A DNA stretch of 64,000 bases, taken from assembly GCA_961205875.1 (NCBI GenBank), contig OY540813.1, forward strand, positions 17,641,001-17,705,000, read 5' to 3'. The stretch's first letter is position 1; the number at the start of each line of letters is the position of its first letter. The DNA comes from Sialis fuliginosa. Its lineage: Eukaryota; Arthropoda; Insecta; Megaloptera; Sialidae. Shown here one piece after another: positions 1 to 13,900 of the stretch. The notes beneath the pieces were generated by a model that had not been told where the DNA came from, did no database searches, and was given only the letters and a program-made list of their open reading frames with translations. The translations under genes were made by a program, and so were the position numbers.

Positions 1-724
1 ATCACTTGTATTAGTTTAGGGGTATAATACCAATTGCATTTTTCCTCTGTGCCCTTTAATTCTATAACTCATCTTCAAGATATGATAACTTAGGAGGCTC
101 ATAAATTATGTCTTCTGATGTACATAATATGTTAAATAGGTCATTCAAATACTGCCTATTACAAATAAAAAAAAGTCTAATATTATGTAAACATTCTTGT
201 AAAAATATGCTGACTAAAGTTTACCTACAACGTTTTATTAATGTAAAACTAATCCATGCAAACAATTAATAACAAACAATTAACAAAGTAACATATACTT
301 TATAATCCAACACTAATTAGCTGTTAATAGTTAATACTAACAATACATACTCACACCCAAACAGAAAATATGAAAAACACGAATCTAATCAAGGAGCACT
401 TTGACTCAATTAAAAACAGCCTGTTAAATAATTCATAGAAGAAAATATCCTTCCCTATATACCTACCCCCTCCCGACCACGACAAGTGCGACGACCCTGT
501 GTCACCACCATCTAGCACGCGAACGATTATGTATGGAAACAAGTAAATTTCCGTCCAGAAAAAACTCTATCTGATTGTTGTGGAGTGTGTAATATAGGCG
601 AATCGTAAGTCGCGGTGGGTGTGAGGTTAAATTGTGGGGGTGGGGGTTGTAATAAAATTACCATATTAATTGAATATTTGTGGTTGAACATGTAACACCA
701 AGTACGAGGTTTATACGCTATGCA

Positions 725-745
725 TGTGTGTGTGTGTGTGTATGT
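725..745. repeat. (TG)n microsatellite
   Basis: TGTGTGTGTGTGTGTGTATG; a similar (TG)n tract lies at 25577-25594 and a (TC)n tract at 26880-26895. Confidence 0.75.
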
Positions 746-2566
746 GTCCCTAGAGATGACATATCTGTAGGTACCTATATTATAATTATTATACAGAGTA
801 CTACAACTATAAATACATTATGTGTCTGACGTACCTTGCATACATTAATATATGTAGTACCAGTTAATTAAGATTGCATGTTTTAATATTTTGATTTGAA
901 ATTTATCATTTCAAAAACATGTAATAAATTCAACAGTACCTATGTTTCATAACATACTTCATACCCTCTAACAGTTTGATGATAACAAGTAGGTACGTAT
1001 AAACTGTGTGGATAAATAAAAATGTCTACTATTTGGTGACATGGTACTCTAAGAATCAGTCTTCGGTTTCACCAAACTCTGTTATTTTTAATAAACATGT
1101 AAAACTCCAAATCAAAAGTTGATGGATACCTAGCTGTCAACACATATAAATATACTGGTAACATAGATTGGTGAAACCGGACATTAATTATTAAAATTTA
1201 CTATCATTCTGATAACTACTCTACTAGCTATAGCTATTTGAGTAAAGTAGATAAAAAACATCGGTATCTGAAAACCAAGTGGATTAATAAACTAGATCCA
1301 TATAAATATTGTAATTGTTTTTGAATCCACCATTAGAATTTAGATCATATTGTTAGTCTATTCAATTGTTGCATTCTTAATTAATTTAAAACGTTCGTAT
1401 ATCAAAAATGGCAAGCACATTTTTTATTAGTGTAGTTTAAGTAACAAATCTAAGCTATTACATTTTTTTAATTTTAAAACTTAAATAAAACTCATGTATA
1501 ATATTAAAATATTTTAGGAACCTATTGTAAGTACACATTTAAATACAAATTTAGTAGATTAATATAATAATAACTATCTTTTTCAAAAATTATAATTTTA
1601 AAATGAAATAAATTATTATTATAAAAAATGTATTGAAATTTTTCACTATAATATATAAGGAACAAATTAAAAACATCTAAGCATTATATGATTTTTTTCA
1701 TCCAATCATTATCGGTATATTTAAAAAACAAAATAGATTTTTTTATGTTACTTTGGTTGTTTGCACATAAATAATTAATAGTAATATCTAGTAAATATAG
1801 TATTAGATATGAACATAACTTTTTTAACATACATGGTGGAGGGGCTGGGAAGTACCTTGACATTATTAAAATAAAAAATAATCAATATCTACGATAATAA
1901 ATTTGTTACTGTGTAGTAGATAATTTTGAAGATTAAAATCAAATATTATGTTTAATTGATTAAGATATAAAAAAGATATATAAAAAAGTTACATTATAAA
2001 TAACAGTTATAAGTATACCAACTGCTTGAAAACAGTGTTACCCGAGAATTAAAAACTATAAATATTCACTGCTTAGCTATTTTGAGCGATAACGTGATAA
2101 CATTTAGCCAATAGCACTTCTGAGATTTCAAGTAACACTTTAGTGCAGGTTTTATCAAAATCGGTCAAGTAGTTTTCAAGATTACTTAAAAAATACAGAC
2201 ACACACACAGTCACACAAACTTTCTCTGTTTACATATTAAAACAAATCATTACTTATTAACATTTTATTTATAATTTTATAATTTAAAAATAATATAAAA
2301 ATATAAATCTAAAATACACAAAACTTTCAAGACCGCTGAGAAGTTTTGTTCGTGACTGGGTACAGTTTAAATGTCGCGCTGTAGAGCTTGGCCGGAAGTG
2401 ATATTAAGAACCGGTAGCAGGCGTCGACTCCGGAACACACCGGAACCCGTACCGGACCGCCTGATGTCGCTAAGATTATGGTCATCGTACCCACCTATCT
2501 CTCCTACACATTATACTACGTGTCTATATTTCTTATGCACACATATACTGGTTATTGTAGTGTTAT

Positions 2567-2584
2567 ATATATATATATATATAT
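2567..2584. repeat. (TA)n microsatellite
   Basis: A run of TA dinucleotides in AT-rich sequence. Confidence 0.8.
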
Positions 2585-4631
2585 GAATGTATATTATATA
2601 TGTACCATCTTTCTTGTATTAGAATATTATAATCAGGTATTAGTTATAAATATAAATTATTTATTTTAAAATATCTAAATTTTTTGATTTCTCATAATAT
2701 GACACTGAGAAATTAATAAAAAGAAAATGTTGTTAATTATTATGTACGTCTTACTTTTTCCCAAAACAAATTTATATCAATTTAAATAAGTATCTAATTA
2801 GCATGACAAATAATCATTCGTGTAGATTGCAAGCTAGATATAAAAGTTAGCGTGAGTTAATGACTATAATCACCAAAGGTTTTTCAGATAAAATAATAAA
2901 AACATAATCAATCAGTGTGGTAATTTACTTACTAAGTAAGTAAATTTCAATTATATAAAATATTTTACACGTCATTGTTTTTATTATTTGTAACAATGGC
3001 TTGATTTTACATTGATAACGATTATTATTAAGAATACACAATTTTCAAATAAATACTTATAAAAACATTAGAATATGTTTTCTGGAAATTTTTTTATGGG
3101 TTCAGTGAATAACTTGTAGAGGAGAGGTGTATCATGAATGTATAGCCAAAATTACAAATGCGATACAATTTAAATAACCAAAATACCAGTTACAGCCTTT
3201 AAATATATTTATTATGACACAGCTTTTAGATATACGAGTTATGTATTAAAATTCTACGAGCAGTATTTACTCATTTCTTCACCACAATGCCTGTGTATCT
3301 GTCTGTATGTAGACACTGTAACTCAAAAACGACAAAACATAGAAGAGTGAAATTTTATATTTAAGATTAACTTTCATCTTGGAAGAAAACCTCCTATTTT
3401 TGAAAACGATTTTACAAAATTTGTTTTGTATAATTAGAAACACGTACACTTTACACTCAGTATTGCGTATAAGAAAGTCCCGTGAACTCTGTATGATAAA
3501 TCAAATCTATAAATTTTACAAAACTCACTTTCCTGATTAAATAAATGAATTGGTTAATTTTAATCCATACAAAGAACAAAATTAGCAGTTCAGTCTGGTA
3601 TTTTTAAATAAAGTACTGGCATCAGTCTTGACCCCTTTAAGAGCAAGGTATACTGATTTTGGAGATTAATGGGTTTCTTTTTTGTAACTCTCATATTACT
3701 AATAAAACAACTACTTCTTTATTAAATCAATTTAATTACCAAAGTCCGCAAATATTGTTTGTTTTTTAAATTATAGCCTTTTATTTTGTTTATGTTTTTT
3801 CTCCAGTAATAGATAAAGAAAACCCAGTATTGGACACCTAGTGACACTTGCTAATAATAACAAAATGATAAGTACTACGACACAAAAGTTATTTAAAAAA
3901 GAATCATAAAATTTGAAACAATGTAATAATAATACCAAAAAAATAGTTTTGAATGTCCGCCATTTTTACATCCATTGGCCGATTTTTATCAAATTAAGCT
4001 GTTTTACAGTTAAGTGTTTACAGATTATGATTCATAATCGAATATCAACAAATATTTTTAATTAAGTACATTTAATTAAATAAGAATCCAACACTGGGGA
4101 ATACGAGTATATGATCCAAGACTGGTGCCAGTACCTTATATGGATGTTGTTATTATATACTAAATGTGATTTTAATTAAAACCAAATCGCAATTAACTAA
4201 CAAATAAACAGTACTCAAACATTCAAGAAATAACTCTCACAACTTTGTATAAGTGTCGGCGTATCAAAATCGTGAAACAACCCTTAATTTGCAGCAGTGC
4301 GTTGATCCAAGTAGACATGATTTGACACCACTTTAGAGTCAGTTCCGCTACGTGTTTAGGGACGTCAGTTATAATCTTGTCAAATAGTGGTGTTGTTATA
4401 TCTCTCTACTCACTCACCCTAACTCATTCCGCCCCGTCTTAAACTCTAAATCTGTCTATCCTCACTGGTTACATCACAACAATTCAAGCATTTTGTCAAA
4501 ATGTTTGTATGAATTTTCAAAATAGAACAAATCAATAATATTATTTACTTTTTCTTGAAAAAAAAATAACTAATTTTATATTATTTATATATTTTTTTTT
4601 TATATTTTAACATATGTAATTCTTATAAGAG

Positions 4632-4905
4632 AATAAATAAAACGCACACTATTTTAAATGAAATGAGAAATAGCGAAGAGCATTAAACTATTATACCATT
4701 TGTAAACAATATTTAACGGTATTTTTTGTTTTAGCAACAATTGTTATAAACTAGCGTTAAGAAAATACTCTTTCTTCATTAAAGAAATAAAATGACACAG
4801 AAAAAAATACTTGCTCCCTAAAATGACTAAATGAGTATAAGGTTGATGAAATTTCTACTAATTGAGCAATAAAATGTATTTATACAATATTTTATAAATC
4901 GAACT
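4632..4905 (+). repeat. dispersed repeat with shorter copy at 23220-23313
   Basis: GCACACTATTTTAAATGAAA and GAGAAATAGCGAAGAGCATT, followed by ATATTTTATAAATCG, recur at 23220-23313, where the middle is deleted. Class unknown. Confidence 0.6.
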
Positions 4906-5102
4906 GTTTTATTTTTTAATTCTTCGGAAACAGATACTTACATAAAATTTTTGTAATAAATGACAAGCGAAAATTTCATCGTTTTAAAAGGAGTTAGGGT
5001 ATGTAAGTCCCGGTCAAAAGCGAGGAATTATTTGTTTTGTTATGCCCACCTCCCCATCAAAATAATTAAAGAAAATAAAACAAAAGAGGATCGAATAGAT
5101 CA

Positions 5103-5120
5103 CCCCCCCCCCCCCTCCCC
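5103..5120. repeat. C homopolymer, 13 C then T and CCCC
   Basis: A run of 13 C broken by one T. Such runs could form G-quadruplex or i-motif structures. Confidence 0.85.
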
Positions 5121-5773
5121 AAAAGAATGATAAATATACCAATATACTCAACTGATGATGATGTTAACAAAAAAGGTAAAAATATGAACGTTTATAATTG
5201 AAATCGTAAGGTACTTATTTAATTATGTTTTACAAATTCAAAAATAAAGTAATATTTGTAAGTTTCAAACTTGGCTAAATCATCGAAGATGGAAAAAAGT
5301 TTCAAACTGAATATTTAAACTAGATATACATATTATGTAAATCCTTACAGCATCATTATAATTATGTATATGTGATTATAATAACAAAATGGCTTATTAA
5401 ATCCACATAAACACAATATAGTTGCAATACAAGGGCTACACTTCGTCTACTTTCTCAAAATATCTTGTTATTCTTCTTGCGGCCTTCTGCATAATTCATG
5501 TTTCAAAAGTAACCCCTTATCTTCCACGAGATAAGTTCCATTGTTAGTAAAAGTTTCCCTTCCTCAGCCTCATAATAAATGGTACGTATATGTTGAAATG
5601 TAAGCCAGGTATTTAAAGCTGAAAGTCACATTTTTCATTTCTAATGTTGGCAGTATACACAGTCTTTGAGATGGAACTAATATGCATGTTTATTTTAACA
5701 AAATATTGTGTATTAATAATTTTAAAATGTGTTCACTCAAATTATGTATTTCCATAACAAAAAATATTTTTTA

Positions 5774-6440
5774 TAAGGGTCCCGAAGAAACTCTATTAAT
5801 CCCACTTTGTCGCCCGTCCGTCCGTCCGTCCTTTTCAGTCAAAGCAAAATATCTCGTAAACTATATAAGCTAGAATCTTGAAATTTTTACTAAACGATGA
5901 TGCCCTCTAGTAAAATATGTACAAATTGTTTAAAGAAATTTTTCAGAGGGGACGAGAAGTGGCTAAAGCAAGACAAAAAATATTTTTTTTATACCAAAGC
6001 ATGTGGCACATTAAAATGTTTAACCAAACCAGTGGAATTTGACCTTTCTTATTTTTTTCTAATTCATAATGGCGCCTACAGAGGGCTTTAAGGCAAATCA
6101 AAAATAAACAAAAATATTGTATACCAAGACGTGTGGGGTACCCAAAATGTAGATCTCATCAGTAGAATTTCATCCTAATTTTTTTGTGCCACCAAGGGGC
6201 TAAAAGCAGTATTTAATATTGCCCCCCCCCCCCCCCCCCCCGTCTAACTCGATAACTACCGGCTAAAAAGTCTGAAAAATATTTGATAACGAGGCGGGAT
6301 TACCAATGACAAATACCTACTAAAGTCAACAATATAATTTTAAATTTTGAAATAATAGGGAGGAGCGTCAGAGAATTGTTTACTTTAATTTTCATATCTA
6401 GACATGTGGGGTGTCAAAATGTAAAATTTTGAAGCCAAAT
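5774..6440 (+). mobile_element. dispersed repeat with ATAAGGGTCCCGAAG end, copy 1
   Basis: It starts ATAAGGGTCCCGAAG, then carries CCGTCCGTCCGTCCGTCC and TTTTCAGTCAAAGC, and further on GACGTGTGGGGTACC. The same blocks occur in the same order, on the opposite strand, at 15918-16480. A tract of 20 C lies inside (6222-6241). No coding frame. Confidence 0.8.
6222..6241. repeat. C homopolymer, 20 C
   Basis: Twenty consecutive C, inside the dispersed repeat at 5774-6440. The inverse copy at 15918-16480 has only a short interrupted G run at the corresponding place. Confidence 0.85.
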
Positions 6441-6983
6441 CATAGATATAAATTTTAAATAGTGGATAGACTCATTACTCACATGATTAGTTGTGTTTAC
6501 TTTTTAAAATCTATCATGTAACGATTCGAAAAAATATCTAATATATTTCCCATCTCTTGGGAAGAAGAAACGTCTTGTAAAAACTTTTAACTTCTACAGC
6601 GAGACAAACAAATCACATATAGCTCGTAGATATTTCGATTTGTGGGTTATAAGACCGTTTGTAAATCAAATGTTCATAAACGTGTTCAGTATAAAAAGAA
6701 TCAAATCTCAGGCGGTATCTGTTATGGACCCTAAATATTGATGATCCTTCCCGATTCCACACAGCCACTGCCGCTGAGTTATTCCCAATATCTGACAAAT
6801 CGTTTGTATTATGTAATACCTACTTACAGTACCTCTAACAAACACACATGCATATTTGCTATTTTTATTTCATTATTGCTGGTAAGTAAACCCAATAAGT
6901 AAAAGAAATAGTTTAATATCACGTAAACACATTTATAAATTAATGGTTATTCTCTTAATATTCACGTTTTTAATGATTTAAAG

Positions 6984-7538
6984 TAGAACTGGGCGCGTGA
7001 GTAATTTTTGCTTACAAGAGAAAAATTTTTGATCACGCCCGCTCACTCACGGTTACAAAAAAAGTATTCACGATCACGTACGCTCACGAATCCTATTTTT
7101 TTACTCACGCTCGTAAATTAAATTTTGAAATGCTTATGAGCAGATATATTATATATTCATATTATTTCTTTTAAACTGCATTTCTAGTACAAGTAATAGC
7201 AAACATAACAGTAAAAAAATAAAGCTACAATGCATTTTAAATTTTTTTTTGGTGTTCCTATAGTGTTTTTTAATTGTCATTTTTAATGTCAAAATTCTTT
7301 TTAAAACATTATTTATGCATTATTAGTTAAGATCAAATAAGTTTATAAAAAAAAAATTTCTTCAAAATATACTCACGGAGTCACGCACGAGAAAAATGTA
7401 CTCATGTACAGTTGTTTTAATTTGACTCACAATCACGCACGCTCACAATTCAAGATTTCAAAATTGCTCACGCTCACATCGAGTTACGGCCGTTGACCCG
7501 ACGTGACCCGAAATATTCACGGCACACGCCCAGCTCTA
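6984..7538. mobile_element. hAT-type MITE with perfect 8-bp target duplication
   Basis: The element begins TAGAACTGGGCG and ends with the near-complement CGCCCAGCTCTA. It is flanked on both sides by ATTTAAAG (6976-6983 and 7539-7546), the 8-bp duplication expected of hAT transposons. The interior is dominated by CACGCTCAC-like repeats and has no transposase frame. A diverged relative lies at 50058-50689. Confidence 0.9.
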
Positions 7539-8269
7539 ATTTAAAGTAAAAAGGCCCTACAATAATGAAATACCTTATTATTTATTTATCAAATATTTTA
7601 CCTTGCCCAATACAATATTTGAATATGAATCTATAGAAGCAAAAATAGCTAAAAGAATGTAAAACATCACATCAAACTGGATTTAATGACCATTTTTTTT
7701 TAGAGAAAATTATAGAATTTACTGCATATAAAAAGAACATCTCATTTATAACATCTTGCAAATATCATTTTAAACTTTACAAAATATTAATACTGCAACA
7801 AATGTATACCTACATTTATGAGACTAATATAATACATATATAAAAATTAATATGAACTGTACCGAATTATACTAAATAATATATAATATAACAATTGTGT
7901 ACATCAAAACATCGTATAGCTGCATATGAAAATTCTACTTTTGTAATGGAAATATTGTTTATAAAAAGTTACCACTCTTTCCGAAATCAAGACCTTCTAA
8001 TTAAAAGCTTGTCAATATTGTTTACCGATATTCCCATAATGTTTTCATGATTCCGACGGTACTTACTGAAAAGAAACTAAAAAAATATTTGACATACCGA
8101 ATGAAAGAACACTGTTACACCGACTGTACCTAACATCAATCGCGTTGATATTGTAGTCATATATCCACCGATTCGTAATAACATAGAGTATCACGACATG
8201 AACATATGTAAAAAAAAGAATTTCAAGTTTAATCTACAGGGCGAGAGATATTCCATGTCGATTTAAAAA

Positions 8270-8425
8270 TCCGGCACGTTCCTTCATTCGTTTCGACATT
8301 ACGCGGACAGGATCTACCTCACCCCACCCCTCCTTCATTGCCTATGCTTGTTCGCACGTGCTCGTGCGTATGCGTGCGTGAGTGGCGTGGGACGTTCGCC
8401 TGATCCCATCGAATCTTGCATTTTA
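8270..8425. promoter_or_regulatory. GC/CpG-rich noncoding segment, possible regulatory element
   Basis: This segment (GTTCGCACGTGCTCGTGCGT, GGGACGTTCGCCTGATCCC) is far richer in CpG than the surrounding intron and contains an E-box CACGTG. It has no convincing exon. It lies 2.6 kb before the Beadex LIM2 exon. Function is inferred from composition only. Confidence 0.25.
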
Positions 8426-8893
8426 ATATTTTTATTACATCTTGTTTTCGAACCCTATTTTGGAATAATTTTATTGCCGTATCATCTCGCAATTTTCATA
8501 TTTCGATTTTAACACATTTTCTTTTGTTTCGTTGTCTGCTATTGTTCTTTTTATGTAATATTCGGTATTTAAATTATAGTATTTTATTAACTTATTTATA
8601 TCTGCCAATATAATCAAAATTTACACTATTTTTCTTCCTTACAAATACACATACATACATCTAATACTTACCAAAAATGTATTTTGATTAGCAAATCTAA
8701 GATACCAATATATTATTTTAATTTCCAGCAAGCAAAATGTTGTCAAAAAAATATTTTAGGTAGAATCGAACGAACGCAAGTAATAAAAGCATCAAATTTC
8801 AAAATACTAAATGAAGATTTAACTTATGAAGTAATTCAATTACAGTATTAAAAATATTTACGGATTATTACAATTAATTATCAAAAATACTTA

Positions 8894-9225
8894 TGCCCGG
8901 TTTTATAAAGAATTTGCTTGGCTGCAAATGTAAATTAGCTCCCAGCTAACGCTATCTACTAGGTATTAAATATAAATGACTATCACTCACAGATGTAGCG
9001 AATGAAATCAAGCATATAATCACTTTGACGCATGCGTATTAAGTAGAAATCAGCGACTTAAAAGAAGTAGACCTCATAAAATGCATAGCATTTACATTGT
9101 TATACATTTATTACCACTGTTTTCAAATATCGAGAAATTTCATAACAATTTGACACCTATCAGATAGCATTAGCAGGGAGCTAATTTGCATTTGCAGCCA
9201 AACAATTTTTTTATAATACCGGGCA
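8894..9225. mobile_element. MITE family 1 with long inverted repeats
   Basis: It begins TGCCCGGTTTTATAAAG and ends with the complement of TGCCCGGTATTATAA. The inverted similarity runs about 85 bp inward on each side (GCTGCAAATG, TTAGCTCCC, GCTATCT). It is flanked by TTA on both sides, a 3-bp duplication. Relatives are at 31043-31278 and 47923-48240. Confidence 0.85.
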
Positions 9226-10695
9226 TTAATTAAATGTTTCAATTATTAATAATCAAATATTACATTTTAAATTTAAATGTTTAAAAACCATCAAAAGCAT
9301 CCTATTTTCTTCATAAGAAAATTAAATTAATTTCCTTAAGTTCTATAGTTAAATTCTACACATTATATGATATGATATTAAAACATTTCAATAATTTCAT
9401 TTGAAAATATATTATAGGTAGATATAATGTATTTCTACGTCTTAACGTCATGCAATCGGTATAATGTTTTTACTGACAAAAACTGATTGTAAAAACTTGT
9501 TATTGCACACGTCTAGTTTTAAATGCAATACAAACCGATCTGTAGGGCTGTTTGGGTGGGTAGCTTGGGGTGGCGCCACGTTGAATACTTAATGAGTATA
9601 TTATGTATCAGATAGAAACTAACAGCTCCGTTGAGACTTTGTTGACATTTAGTTCGTGTTACCTAGGTGTAGTTATAAGATTGCTGATTTTAGATACAGT
9701 CCAAGACAGAGGTGGATACATTATATTTATGATATTTCAATGCTATTTACTTTTATACACTGCACAAAAGATTCTATAATGTCATTACTTTGTGGTATAT
9801 AATTTGTTTTCAAATTGTTTTAATATTCCGAGGAGAGGTGTATTTCTAATTTGAATTAGATTCTAAAAAATAATTAAGTACAGTTTAAAATTTTATTGTA
9901 AAAATAAAATAACTATGCTTTTACATGAAGTGTTAATTTTATAAACATTTCACTGTATTAGTTCTTGAACAGTATTTTAATATATCATACTAAAAAATTT
10001 AAGATAAAAAACAAAATGGATAGAGAAGAAGAAGAACCAGTTTTTTTAAATTACAATTAAAGCGTATACATTGTCATTTAAATGCCACGCCTCCTTCTGC
10101 CCTAAATGGATCATAAAACTAACAAAACCAATAATAATTAATTTCTATATTTTAAAATTAGTTTTACAAAAAAATATTATTGAAATATATAAAAATAAAA
10201 AACTTAAATCTGTAACAAAAAAATAATATTTAATATAGATTTTTCCTGATTTATATTATTATATTCACCCGCTAAAAGTTCCTTAGTCCGCCTAGGATAT
10301 CAACTGACTTGGAAAACGACAAAATAGGCATATTCATACGTCCCTTGTTTCGTAATCATGACGATCTCAATTTTATAGCTATTTTATTAAAATATATTTC
10401 ATATTTTACATAAAAAACTTTACAAAATGTTAATTTTAATTGTACCAAAATAAAACAAATGATATGAAACCGTAGATTACATGAAATATTGTTCATTTTT
10501 TCACAGTTAATGTATAGTTTTATTATTTAAAAGTTTTGTAGTTTGTATTTTAAATTCAGTCATTAACTATTTCTATTTTATTAGTCGTATTTTATTATTT
10601 TTTACTACATGAATATAAAACAGAATTAAAGAAAGATTAATTTCTCATTAAATTTTCAGTGTCTGTACATTGTACATTCATATATGTAAGTATAA

Positions 10696-10834
10696 TGCCG
10701 TGTTCAGACCGAAAAAACAAAACAGCAACATCGTGTCTTTTTGACAAAAGTGCAATAAAGCCTATGCAATTTTAAATACGACGTGTTTTCAAACACCGTG
10801 TTGCTGTTTTGTTTTCTTTGGTGTGAACACCGCA
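10696..10834. mobile_element. 139-bp MITE family 3, PIF/Harbinger-like
   Basis: The ends TGCCGTGTTCAGACC and GGTGTGAACACCGCA are inverted repeats that continue into AACAAAACAGCAACA and its complement. It is flanked by TAA on both sides; a 3-bp TAA-type duplication suits PIF/Harbinger. It lies 100 bp upstream of the Beadex LIM2 exon. A copy is at 63509-63634 and a decayed one near 33702-33800. Confidence 0.8.
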
Positions 10835-10937
10835 TAAGGATATTTTAATGAGTTAAGAACATTTAGACACTTGCAGCTTATAGATATAAAAATGATAATT
10901 AATTTGTTATTAATTAATTTTTCTTAATTTATTCCAG

Positions 10938-13900
10938 ATTCTGCGTAGGCGATAGATTCTACTTATGCGAGAACAAGATCCTGTGCGAGTATGACTACGA
11001 GGAGAGGCTGGTGTTCGCGAACATGGCCTACAATCCTAGCAGTCTAGCTCATATCAAAAGACAAACAACGAATCTTCCTCCGCCTCCTCCAGTTCTACCG
11101 GTCAAGTATATAAATATTTCACTTTCAAAACAATTAGTATACAAGAGAATTTTCACCCTCCTTAGAGTTAATTTTAGATTCTATAATCATATTGCAAAGA
11201 AATTCTTTTTTGCTCTGAAAATGAGGATTATTAAAGTCATTTTTATTTAGAAATCAAAAGGATTAGATAAAGAAAATAAAATTCTTAAATTGAAGTTTTT
11301 ATAAGTATGATACTAATTAAATTATATAGCCACCACTAAACATTTTTATAATTACATTGTTATACGGAAACGAATATCTTGAAAACGGTTCGTTTTACCG
11401 AAGAAATAGTGAGAATAAAAATATGTTCTACATCTTAAAAAATATTTACTAGCCATTTCAAAAATATATATTTTTTAATTGGTTGTCTTTTAAGATTTTC
11501 TGAAAAAATGTAAGATGTAGATAATAATAATCTATACAATTTTAATAATTAAAAAAATTTAAAAACTGATATGAGTAAACATCCGTTTCCGATTTAGTGA
11601 TGTACATTCAGGGTCGATCCAGACTATCGTGTCGCTTCAGTCAAATATTCAGTATAATAATACCTAAGCGATACCTATAGTGTGAATGATTTCATTATTT
11701 ATTGTTTATTTATATTTGATTGGAGCGAAACCGGACCGAGACAGGCTCGATAGTCTGGATCGACCCTTAGTGTATACAAGAACAAGTTATTTATATTTGT
11801 AAGATTGACGTTTTTGGCTGTCAAATGTCAAAAGCCAACAGACGGATACACAAATGTCATTAATATAATAGTCGTACTCGATTGAAAGTTTGAATTAATG
11901 TACAATCACCTACATATATAAATATATTTAATATTTTTGGGGTATTTTCTTATTAATTTCTGATAGTAATAATTATGGACTACTACGACATGAAATTTCA
12001 ATATTAATAATAGATATAAATCTGATAAACAAACACAACAGTTTTCAGAACCGCTAATCTATACAAATACGCTTCAGTTCTATTTTAATCAATTTATAAT
12101 AAATAACAATTATTCTCCACTAACGACACCTGACAGCCGCCAAATGTTTTAACTCTTGAACGAGCGCGTAAAACAAGGAGACACAAATTTATTCTCCCTT
12201 GATTATACATAATTCAGCCGGATGATGCAAAATAAAGCCATCGGCGATCTCACTGGCGTCTGTCTTAGCTACGTAAACACCTTCATGAATGTTGACGGGG
12301 GTGGAGGGGAACATACTAACATCACAGGCGGTCAGTGGTAAAAATAATGTGAGGAATTCTATTATTTTATTTAATATTTTAATTGAAGATGTTAAATCTT
12401 AAAAAATTATACAATAAAGGAAAATTTTTGTTACTACTAATATTCGCTTTTAACGAACGAACCACTGAACCGATTTGGATGAAGTTTTTTAAATAATATT
12501 CGAAACGTTCCTAGAAATATTTAAACCTAGTATAAATCACCAAGCTATATCTCTATATAAAATATTTATAGATTTTTCGTTTTGATAATCATTGATATAA
12601 ACTTACAAATTGGTTATTTAAATGTGATTTTAATTTTAAATACTTACCCATTACCAGAAAATGAGAATGGCAAAATTTAGTATGTTTATTGGTTATAACA
12701 CAAAAAATATAACTTGTTAATTAAAAAATATATATATATGGTATGTTATTTTTTATCAATTTGAAAAAATAATAACATAACCTACGTATATTTCATGAAA
12801 CAAGAATATGTGCTTAACAGAATTAATTGATCAATTTGAAATTTCCTCCTCGGGTTTACCGAAATATCAGCATTGCAGTACCTTAGCTAAATTCTTTTCC
12901 CTATGTCCTATATAGTACTTACTTTTTAAAGATTACCAAAAAACTGTATTACCGTATCTGTTTTTATTAATTTTTATTATAATTACCCATGTAACCTGCA
13001 CATGTAGCGCCATTGTTTAGCATTATCTTAACGTCTCTAAAATAAACATAGGTGTACTTGTTTGCTCTGTAACGTGTGAAATCGCTTACTAATCGTCTTA
13101 AACATTACAGGCGTGTGCCAACATCCCAGAGCAACGCGTTTTACCTTCAAAAGAACACCGTTTGTTATTGTCGGGAGTAAAGACGGCCCAACACGTATAG
13201 TTAACCTTTGATATCCTTTGTAACACGAATGTCTTATTCGTTCAGATGCCAAAAATATATAAATATTTCGAATTTATAAACGAAGTTCTATGTATAGTTA
13301 AATTAAAAGTAATTTATCGTCAGTGATACCCTGTAGAAATTTTAATTTTCAATGTTAATGTTAAAGAATTGATCAGTCCTAAGGCTGCGGTAACTTACAA
13401 TTAGACGCTTTAATGCTGGCTTATTACAGTGTCGTTAAGGTAACATGCAAACGCCTGTTCGCATCGCGTTGCTTTTTATGTACACAAAACAACATATTAT
13501 ATAACGGAAATTGATGAGTTACCAATCAATCTACTGGCAGTTACAAAGTATATATGGCCAGTTCCTCAATTAAGTTCAAATTATTTTGTATAAAATCTTA
13601 CGAGTAACACTACCCTACTCGCCGATATTCTTGAAACTTTGCACACATGTAGTACATCGAAAAACATTAAACACGTGCTTTTTTTATTTTGGCAAACATT
13701 AAATTTTTCATCCGCCACCTCTAGATTGATATAACTGTTGCCAAAATCGTAATCATGTATCTAATAAACTTCGCAAGTGGCGTTAAATAAAGTTTTTGAA
13801 ACTTCTGCATTTTTGTCCATCATTTTGTATTTTCCATTCTGAATCTCGTTAAACTAATGTCAAAATCGTCATTAGCGATCTCAAAAACACGCAGACAATG

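Larger units (their letters stand above)
1..4631. other. noncoding, AT-rich (likely upstream Beadex intron or intergenic)
   Basis: No supported gene. A GC-rich island at 2365-2480 (GTAGCAGGCGTCGACTCCGG) stands out but has no recognisable domain in any frame. A tail-like fragment at 2150-2220 (AAATCGGTCAAGTAGTTTTC then ACACACACACAG) looks like a transposon remnant. Confidence 0.6.

Noticed and set aside
2371-2586. Open frame of 71 codons over a GC-rich island
   Set aside because: No recognisable domain, and it ends in a (TA)n microsatellite.
13037-13252. Minus-strand open frame of 71 codons in a GC-richer block
   Set aside because: No family motif, lies inside the Beadex intron, no splice support on that strand.
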